NCBI GenBank assembly: GCA_021845945.1
Contig: JAJZRD010000120.1
Location: 1-11,006 of the forward strand
DNA length: 11,006 nt
Direction of reading: 5' to 3'
Source: Chloroflexota bacterium
GTDB lineage: Bacteria > Chloroflexota > UBA6077
The notes beneath the pieces were generated by a model. It saw only the letters and a program-made list of their open reading frames with translations. It did no database searches and was not told the DNA's origin. A program made the translations under genes and the position numbers. Of the stretch, positions 6,203-11,006 are shown piece by piece. Position 1 is the stretch's first letter. Each line of letters begins with the position of its first letter.

Positions 6203-7392
6203 GCGGCGGTGACGCGGGTCGTCTTCTTGGGGGTGATGGGGAGGTCGTTGCGCCAATCCGAGGGGCGCATCTCCATCTCCTCCTGGATGACGTGAGCCGG
6301 AAGCGCCAGGCAAAGGATGTGATGATCCTGGGGGAAGCTATCCTGCATCCACAGCCTCCCGCCCTGGTGCTCCACCAGGGTGCGGGCTGCCAGGGTGCCG
6401 AGGCCACCCTCCCACATCTGCTCCAGGGGATCCGTGGCCTGTCCGGACTCGGCCTTCCCGATAGCTTCGGCCAGGCCCTCGCTCTCCCGCCGGCAAAGCC
6501 CGATGGTGAGTTGGAGTTCGGCCCTTCGCCGTTCGGCGGCGATCTCCACTCCGGCGCTCGCCGCCCGTGCGTAGGCCGCGACCTCGTCGAAGAGCAGGGC
6601 CAGCGCCTCTTCCAGCACCAGGGGATCGCCTCGAGCCGGATCCAGGTCCGCGGGCAAGCGTTGCTCCAGCGGGACCTCTCGCCCCAGGGAAGAGCAGCGG
6701 CGCAAGGCCCTTTGCAGCAACGCTGGGATCGCCACCGGCACGATCTGAGGCTCCAGCAGCCCCTGCTCGGCCTGGACGCTGTGCAGGATCTGCTGGAGGA
6801 CGGCGTACAGCTGCACCGCCTGGCGGCGAGCCTCGGTGGGGATGGGTCGACCGGCCAGGTGAGCTTCTTCGTGTCCGTCCAGCAGCCGGGAATGGGCGAG
6901 CAGGGTCACCAGCAGGGTTGCCAACTGGTGCTTGGTGCCCCTGCGGGAACCGGTACCGTTTGCGTTGGGCGACAGCCTCTCGCCCAGCGCGACGGGGGTC
7001 GCCGCCTCGGGCGCACCGGCAGCTTCACCTCTGCTCGGGGCCTGCTTCCATCGAAGGAACTGCCCGCGGGCGGCCCGCACTGCCTGGAGCAAAGCGAGGC
7101 GATTGGGGGCGAAGTAGCGGCTCTCTAGGGAGGAGAGAGCGGTCTCCCAGCAGCTTTCAAGCTCCTTGCCCAGGAAGAGACCTTCCAGGAGCACGGCGGC
7201 CGAGGGGGAGAGGTCGTGGCAGAGGACGTTGCAGGCCGTGCCGCTCTGGGGATCCACCTCTATCTCCAGGGAGAGCATGGGGGAGGCGGCATAAGGGCGC
7301 AGACTCCCCGGCAGGGGAGCTTGCCCGACCAAAAGGACCGTATCGTGACACGACTCCGCCCTTTCGGCGGGTGCGTTCCAGTTGCTTTGCAA
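6193..7392 (-). CDS. DUF3870-like domain fused to a degenerate histidine-kinase-like module
   Basis: This 399-residue soluble protein has three parts. Residues about 17-113 (TVLLVGQAPLP, then LEIEVDPQSG, then a GKELES region and SRYFAPNRLALLQAVRAA) resemble the DUF3870 family, whose function is unknown. After a low-complexity linker (about 116-150), residues 152-210 look like a histidine-kinase dimerisation helix pair, with KHQLATLLVTLLAHSRLL placing His155 where kinases have HELRTPL. Residues 255-365 resemble a GHKL ATPase: DPLVLEEALALLFDE sits where the N box should be but lacks its asparagines, no DxGxG G1 box is visible, and GGLGTLAARTLVEHQGGRL matches the G2-box region. Phosphotransfer is therefore doubtful; it may be a sensor or scaffold. 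The start is TTG 7392, with GGAAGGG 8 bases upstream; the next ATG (residue 39) would cut the first domain. There is no membrane segment and no partner response regulator nearby. The domain calls are from pattern memory. Confidence 0.75.
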   Translation of the reverse strand: MQSNWNAPAERAESCHDTVLLVGQAPLPGSLRPYAASPMLSLEIEVDPQSGTACNVLCHDLSPSAAVLLEGLFLGKELESCWETALSSLESRYFAPNRLALLQAVRAARGQFLRWKQAPSRGEAAGAPEAATPVALGERLSPNANGTGSRRGTKHQLATLLVTLLAHSRLLDGHEEAHLAGRPIPTEARRQAVQLYAVLQQILHSVQAEQGLLEPQIVPVAIPALLQRALRRCSSLGREVPLEQRLPADLDPARGDPLVLEEALALLFDEVAAYARAASAGVEIAAERRRAELQLTIGLCRRESEGLAEAIGKAESGQATDPLEQMWEGGLGTLAARTLVEHQGGRLWMQDSFPQDHHILCLALPAHVIQEEMEMRPSDWRNDLPITPKKTTRVTAAWR

Positions 7393-7437
7393 CAGCCTTG
7401 CCCTTCCCGAGCCTGGCAGCGACGCGGGCGGCCCGTC

Positions 7438-7468
7438 CGTGCCGCGGTGGCATCAAAGGTTTGGCACG
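7438..7468 (-). promoter_or_regulatory. Inverted repeat in the leader of the kinase-like gene
   Basis: CGTGCC (7438-7443) pairs with GGCACG (7463-7468) across 19 bases. A competing shorter stem, TGCC/GGCA (7440-7443 with 7449-7452), uses the same left arm. Mutually exclusive stems in a leader of about 170 bases are a typical layout for RNA-level control, but I match no known riboswitch family. Confidence 0.3.
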
Positions 7469-7502
7469 ATCTATCCCCACGGAGCCAGCGGCCGGAAGGA
7501 CC

Positions 7503-7515
7503 GGAAGATTCTTCC
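7503..7515. promoter_or_regulatory. 13-base dyad in the leader of the kinase-like gene
   Basis: GGAAGATTCTTCC is a perfect 6-1-6 inverted repeat about 46-58 bases downstream of the predicted transcription start. Its size and placement resemble the dyad in the dinG leader (6122-6134), though the sequences differ. It may be an operator or an RNA hairpin. Confidence 0.35.
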
Positions 7516-7567
7516 CGATGCGGCGCCGAGGATACCCCTGTGGCGAGAAACAAGCTGGAGTGGGCGC

Positions 7568-7596
7568 AGTATACCAGCTAAGTGGTAGAGGAGCAA
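7568..7596 (-). promoter_or_regulatory. Promoter of the DUF3870/kinase-like gene
   Basis: On the minus strand TTGCTC (7596-7591) and TATACT (7573-7568) are separated by exactly 17 bp, the best-formed sigma-70-type promoter in the window. The predicted start near 7561 gives a leader of about 170 bases to TTG 7392. The promoter lies just past the hairpin that closes the upstream gene, so the kinase-like gene appears to be its own transcription unit. Confidence 0.6.
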
Positions 7597-7617
7597 CAGC
7601 TGTAGCGATGTCTGTTG

Positions 7618-7653
7618 CAGAGGGGGTGACGTTGGTGTCGATCACCCCCTCTG
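7618..7653 (-). terminator. Strong hairpin after the Arg/Met-rich membrane protein gene
   Basis: A perfect 12-bp stem (7618-7629 with 7642-7653; arms CAGAGGGGGTGA and TCACCCCCTCTG) has a 12-base loop. It begins 18 bases past the stop codon of the 199-residue gene and comes before the next promoter, the expected place for a terminator. No T-run follows on the minus strand, so it would be an atypical or Rho-assisted terminator, or an mRNA 3'-end stabiliser. Confidence 0.55.
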
Positions 7654-7670
7654 GACCGGCTTCGATGAGA

Positions 7671-8270
7671 TTACCTGCGGATCAGTCCGCGGGCGATGCC
7701 GAGCCCCATACGGCGGGTCGCGCGGCGGGACAGCATTCGGAACCCGACGTCCCGAACCAAGGGGTTCCGCAGGAAAGCCATGGTCACAGGGACGAGACTG
7801 AGTGCAAACCCCACCTGCCGGGCCATGCTCCTGGCCCCCCGGGCTCGCATGCGGACCCTGCCCATCGGGGGCACGTTTTGCATCATCATGCCGCGCCAGC
7901 CGCGGGTGGTCTCCGCTATGTCCTGTCCCCTCTCTCGCAGGATCTGCCGCATCATCATCCTGCGCCTCCGAATCCTCATGACCGTCAGGGCGATGGCGCC
8001 GAGAGAGCCCAGGGTCTCCATCGATCGCTCGAAGAAGCTCCTGCGCCTCTGCATGGCCTGCATCTGCGCCACGCGAACGCCCACCGTGGCGCCGATCATG
8101 GCTATGGCCAGGGATCCGATCACCATGGGTTGGCGAAGGTAGTAGCCGATCGTCTGGCCGATACCGCCCATGGTCTCGGAGACGTAGCTGGTGGTCTCCC
8201 GTTTCCGGGCCGCCCTGCGTCGCACTCGACCCTCACCCTCCGTAGGCGGGGTAGTAACATCCGGCTGCAT
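7671..8270 (-). CDS. Arginine- and methionine-rich membrane protein of unknown function
   Basis: I do not recognise this 199-residue protein. The start ATG 8270 is well supported: AGGAGG (8282-8277) lies 6 bases upstream. By my count it has about 38 Arg but a single Lys, and about 20 Met. After a basic, Thr/Pro-containing N-terminus (1-45) there is a clear membrane segment at about 48-67 (PMVIGSLAIAMIGATVGVRV), a weaker hydrophobic stretch at about 84-98, and another at about 153-167 (VGFALSLVPVTMAFL). Arg-rich blocks flank each one (75-77, 99-104, 182-187). There is no cleavable signal peptide and no cysteine. It follows the penicillin-binding protein gene by 73 bases on the same strand without a clear promoter between, so it may be carried on the rodA-pbpA transcript. 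By topology it could be a small envelope-associated protein; no function can be assigned. Confidence 0.8.
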   Translation of the reverse strand: MQPDVTTPPTEGEGRVRRRAARKRETTSYVSETMGGIGQTIGYYLRQPMVIGSLAIAMIGATVGVRVAQMQAMQRRRSFFERSMETLGSLGAIALTVMRIRRRRMMMRQILRERGQDIAETTRGWRGMMMQNVPPMGRVRMRARGARSMARQVGFALSLVPVTMAFLRNPLVRDVGFRMLSRRATRRMGLGIARGLIRR

Positions 8271-8298
8271 GGGGTACCTCCTGGTCCTAAGCCTGGAA

Positions 8299-8315
8299 CC
8301 CTAGTAACGCTAGGG
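8299..8315 (-). promoter_or_regulatory. Short hairpin between pbpA and the 199-residue gene
   Basis: CCCTAG (8299-8304) pairs perfectly with CTAGGG (8310-8315) around a 5-base loop, inside the 73-base gap. There is no T-tract, so it is more likely an intercistronic processing or attenuation element than a full terminator. Confidence 0.35.
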
Positions 8316-8343
8316 GGCATGGAAGGAGCAAGTTCGGTGCCAG

Positions 8344-9804
8344 TTAGCGGCCGAGGGCCGCCTCCATCACCTTGCGGCCGGCGGGGGTGGCGAAGTCGGA
8401 GCCGGGGCCCTTGTTCTCCATGATGACGGCGACCGCCACCGTAGGATCGTCGGCCGGTGCGTAGCCTATGAACCAGGAGTGGGTCTTCTCGCCGGCGGCC
8501 ACCTCGGCGCTCCCCGTCTTTCCACCCACCTGGACTCCCGGGATGGCTGCCGGCTTGGCGTACCCTTCCTGGACGCTGGCCACCATCAGCCGGTTCATGG
8601 AGCGGGCGCTCTCGGGCGATATGACCTGCCGAAGGGTGCTGGGGGTGTGGCGTTGAAGGATGTTGCCGTACTGGTCGCGGATCTCAGACACCAGGTAGGG
8701 CTCCGGCATCTTGCCCCCGTTGGCCACGGTCGCGGAGGCCAGGGCCATCTGGAGGGGGGAAACCAGCAGTTGCCCCTGCCCGAAGGCGCTGTTGGCCAGC
8801 TCCACCCGGGAGAGGTTCTGGCTGCCCACGCGGCTGGCGGAGGTAGGAAGGTCGAAGGGTAGCGGGGCCTCCAGGCCGAACCGCCTGGCGTAATCCAGGA
8901 AGTGGCGCCGGCTCTCGTCGATGCTGTTGGTCCAGGGGGCCGGATTGGGGACGTCGTCGCCCACCGGGAGGGGGTTGAACCCGAGTCCGAGCCCGGTCTT
9001 GGCGAAGGTCACGTTGCAGGAGTAGGCGAAGTCGTCCACGAAGGTGACGTCGGAGATGCCGGGGTGGTTCTTGTTCTTGATGACGAAGCCGTCCACCGTG
9101 AGGTCATCGGTGCAGCGGTAGTGCTTATCCAGATCCACCAGCCCCAGGTCGATGGCGGCGCTGGCGGTGACGATCTTGAACACCGAACCCGGCGTGTAGA
9201 GCCCCAGGGTGGCCCGGTTGTACAACGGCTTGGCGGGGTCCTTCTCCAGCCGATCCCACTGCGCCTCCAGGTTGTTTGGATCGAAGTGGGGGGTGGAGAC
9301 CATCGCCAAGACGGCCCCGGTACGTGGATCCAGGGCTACGATGGCGCCCTTGTCGGAGCCCATCGCCTGGGTTGCCACGGCCTGGAGGTGGGAGTCGAGG
9401 GTGAGCTGCAGGTCGGCCCCCACCTGGGGGCGGTGCAGCGCCTGGTTCGCCAGGGTATCCAGGGGGTTCGCCTGGACGTCCCCCCGCAGGTAGCGGGCGA
9501 AGCTGCTCTCCAGGCCCGAGCTACCGTAGCGATCGCTGGTGTAGCCGGTGACCAGGGCGGTCGACGGGTCGGTGTAGTGCCGGACGATGCCCTGGGGGGT
9601 GCGCTCGCTGTAAGCTAGAACCCGCCCGCCGGCGTCCAGGATTCGCCCTCGGAGGATCTGCTTTTCCTCCTCGATGAGCCGCGCATTGTTGGGGCCGTAG
9701 ACCAGGTCGTTGGCCCGGACCGCCTGCCAGTAGGTGAGGCCGAGGGCAACAGCCCCGAAGGACACCAGCAGGATGGCCGCCAGCCGGCGGATGCTACGCT
9801 GCAT
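8344..9804 (-). CDS. pbpA: Class B penicillin-binding protein (PbpA/PBP2-type D,D-transpeptidase)
   Basis: This enzyme crosslinks peptidoglycan stem peptides on the outer face of the membrane and is a beta-lactam target. It is 486 residues long, in the range of the short actinobacterial PbpA type. A single N-terminal membrane anchor (about 8-28) is followed by a short pedestal/dimerisation region (GRILDAGGRVLAYSE, 53-67). The transpeptidase domain runs from about 150, with SxxK as SVFK (Ser207, Lys210), SxN as SCN (262-264) and KTG (429-431, in VGGKTGSAE). All catalytic motifs are intact. ATG 9804 has GAGAGAGG 8 bases upstream and overlaps the SEDS gene by 11 bases, so the pair is probably translationally coupled and works as one polymerase-transpeptidase complex. 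Elongation (RodA-PBP2) or septal (FtsW-FtsI) use cannot be decided here; the gene order resembles the actinobacterial rodA-pbpA pair. Confidence 0.94.
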   Translation of the reverse strand: MQRSIRRLAAILLVSFGAVALGLTYWQAVRANDLVYGPNNARLIEEEKQILRGRILDAGGRVLAYSERTPQGIVRHYTDPSTALVTGYTSDRYGSSGLESSFARYLRGDVQANPLDTLANQALHRPQVGADLQLTLDSHLQAVATQAMGSDKGAIVALDPRTGAVLAMVSTPHFDPNNLEAQWDRLEKDPAKPLYNRATLGLYTPGSVFKIVTASAAIDLGLVDLDKHYRCTDDLTVDGFVIKNKNHPGISDVTFVDDFAYSCNVTFAKTGLGLGFNPLPVGDDVPNPAPWTNSIDESRRHFLDYARRFGLEAPLPFDLPTSASRVGSQNLSRVELANSAFGQGQLLVSPLQMALASATVANGGKMPEPYLVSEIRDQYGNILQRHTPSTLRQVISPESARSMNRLMVASVQEGYAKPAAIPGVQVGGKTGSAEVAAGEKTHSWFIGYAPADDPTVAVAVIMENKGPGSDFATPAGRKVMEAALGR

Positions 9805-11006
9805 TATCGTTACCTCTCTCAGCCGAGACCCGCAGCAGCAGGCCGAGGAGAATGAAGTTGGTGACGATGGAGCTGCCCCCGTAGCTGATGAAGGGCAGGG
9901 TGATGCCGGTGAGGGGGATCAGCTTGGTGGTGCCCGCCAGGATCACGAAGGCCTGGATCCCGAGTACGGTGGTGAGGCCCGTGGCGAGCAGGGTGGAGAA
10001 GTCGTGGCGGGCATCCAGGGCGATCCGGAACCCCCGGTACACGAGCAGCATGAAGAGGGCGACCACCGCCAGGGTTCCGGCGAGACCCATCTCCTCGCCG
10101 ATGGCCGCGATCACGAAGTCGGTCTCGACCGCGGGAATGTAGCCGGGATATCCGAAGCCGATGCCGCTGCCGAGGATCCCCCCGGAGGCTAGGGCCACGA
10201 GGGCCTGCACCACCTGGTAGCCCTGCGTCTGGGCGTGGGACCAGGGATCGAGCCACACCTCCACCCTCAGCCTGACGTGGGAGAAGAGCAGAAAGCAGAG
10301 GTAGGCGCCCACCAGGAAGGCCGCCAGTCCGCCCCAGACGTAGACGGCGCGGGCGCTGGCCACGTAGAGCATGGCCAGGAAGATGCAGAAGAAGAGCAGG
10401 GCGGCGCCGACGTCGCGCTGACCGACCAGCATCAGCATCGAGAGAGCCCACATCACGACCAGGGGGCCGAGGTAGGGGAGGGGAGGGACCCTCAGTCCGC
10501 CCAACCGGCTGGAGCTCCAGGTCAGCAGCTCCCGCTTGTCCTCGAGATAGCCTGCCAGGAAGATAACCAGCAGCACCTTGAGGATCTCCGAGGGCTGGAA
10601 ATTGATGCCGCCGAAAGCCAACCAGGAGCGGACGCCGCTCTGGTTGGGGTCCCTACCAAAGACGAAGGTAGCGGCGACCAGCAGCAGCCCCAGGGTCGCC
10701 GAGCTGTACTTGTAGGACTGGAGGAGGGCAACGTTGGGGAGAAAGAGCACGGTGCCGATCATCAGGGTGATCCCCAGGGTGATCCACACCGTCTGGCGGA
10801 GGGCCAGCTCGGGCGAGAGGCGGGTCACCACCACCAGGCCGATGGCCACCAGCATCGCCACGATGGGCAGAAGGATCTGGTCGGCCCGGGGGCTCCTCCA
10901 GAGGAGCACCAGGTGGGCGATGATGAGGAGCCCCGCCAGGGCGATGGCCTCCCTAAAGGGCCACCCACCCATCAGGTCCGGGCGGTTCAGGCTGAGCAGC
11001 TCCAGT
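9794..11006 (-). CDS. rodA: SEDS peptidoglycan glycosyltransferase, RodA/FtsW family (5' end outside window)
   Basis: This is an integral membrane polymerase that extends glycan strands from lipid II. The reading frame is open to the right edge of the window with no stop, and residues upstream of ATG 10972 (LELLSLNRPDL) read as plausible protein, so the gene is treated as 5'-partial. Family members of this type usually have a further membrane segment upstream. Numbering from ATG 10972, there are about nine or ten hydrophobic segments. Conserved motifs are RSWLAFGGINFQPSEILK (115-132), QRDVGAAL (185-192, where many have QPDLGTAL), ETDFVIAAIGEE (283-294, containing Asp285, the likely catalytic aspartate by analogy with E. 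coli RodA Asp262), and the C-terminal IPLTGITLPFISYGGSS (352-368). It overlaps pbpA by 11 bases. In actinobacteria such pairs often follow fhaB, pstP and pknAB genes, which would lie right of this window if present. Confidence 0.93.
   Translation of the reverse strand, partial: LELLSLNRPDLMGGWPFREAIALAGLLIIAHLVLLWRSPRADQILLPIVAMLVAIGLVVVTRLSPELALRQTVWITLGITLMIGTVLFLPNVALLQSYKYSSATLGLLLVAATFVFGRDPNQSGVRSWLAFGGINFQPSEILKVLLVIFLAGYLEDKRELLTWSSSRLGGLRVPPLPYLGPLVVMWALSMLMLVGQRDVGAALLFFCIFLAMLYVASARAVYVWGGLAAFLVGAYLCFLLFSHVRLRVEVWLDPWSHAQTQGYQVVQALVALASGGILGSGIGFGYPGYIPAVETDFVIAAIGEEMGLAGTLAVVALFMLLVYRGFRIALDARHDFSTLLATGLTTVLGIQAFVILAGTTKLIPLTGITLPFISYGGSSIVTNFILLGLLLRVSAERGNDNAA

Noticed and set aside
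7431..7470. Cyclic-di-GMP (GEMM) or cobalamin riboswitch in the leader of the kinase-like gene
   Set aside because: A few short words (GCCAAACC, GGGAAGG) recall these families, but the conserved cores and stem order do not match.
7157..7645. Minus-strand frame of 162 residues starting inside the 12-bp hairpin
   Set aside because: It overlaps the DUF3870-like coding region in another frame, begins within a terminator-like stem and upstream of the predicted transcription start, and shows no recognisable domain.
6567..8423. Long plus-strand open frame (618 residues) across the kinase-like and membrane-protein genes
   Set aside because: It is Arg/Pro/Gly-rich without any motif, runs antisense across two better-supported genes and their intergenic signals, and is a typical GC-rich shadow.

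Overview
The window is a stretch of high-GC bacterial chromosome carrying mostly housekeeping genes. Several features fit a Chloroflexota-like lineage, or more broadly a deeply branching Gram-positive-type or monoderm lineage: GC-rich codons, strong AGGAGG-type ribosome binding sites, a RodA-type gene overlapping a PbpA-type transpeptidase gene, a DnaQ-DinG fusion, and interspersed heptamer and palindromic repeats of a kind I recall from such genomes. The taxonomic guess is an inference, not something the sequence proves.

Left part, plus strand (1-3203). A palindrome-rich interspersed element (4-100) lies upstream of a promoter (-10 at 146-151). Next come alanine racemase (alr, D-alanine for peptidoglycan) and a pyrimidine-nucleoside/thymidine phosphorylase (deoA/pdp family), whose start overlaps the end of alr by 13 bases. 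After a 221-base gap with its own promoter and a run of ten G in the leader, there is an unrecognised acidic 74-residue protein. It ends 56 bases from the convergent dinG gene.

Right part, minus strand (3204-11006), read from the right edge leftwards. A SEDS glycosyltransferase (RodA/FtsW family, 5' end outside the window) overlaps a class B penicillin-binding protein by 11 bases. Together they form a peptidoglycan polymerase/crosslinker pair. An unrecognised arginine- and methionine-rich membrane protein of 199 residues follows 73 bases later and ends at a strong hairpin. A separate promoter with a long structured leader then drives a 399-residue protein. It joins a DUF3870-like N-terminal domain to what looks like a degenerate histidine-kinase module. 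The last gene is a 950-residue DnaQ-exonuclease/DinG-helicase fusion with its own promoter.

Two genes (alr and the rodA-pbpA pair) serve cell-wall synthesis, one serves nucleoside salvage and one serves DNA repair. The most unusual items are three. A 7-bp tandem repeat, not a multiple of three, sits in the linker between the two dinG domains. The DUF3870/kinase-like fusion has lost key kinase motifs. The third is the Arg/Met-rich membrane protein. No tRNA, rRNA, CRISPR array, transposase or prophage gene is visible, and no gene-free stretch exceeds 300 bases.
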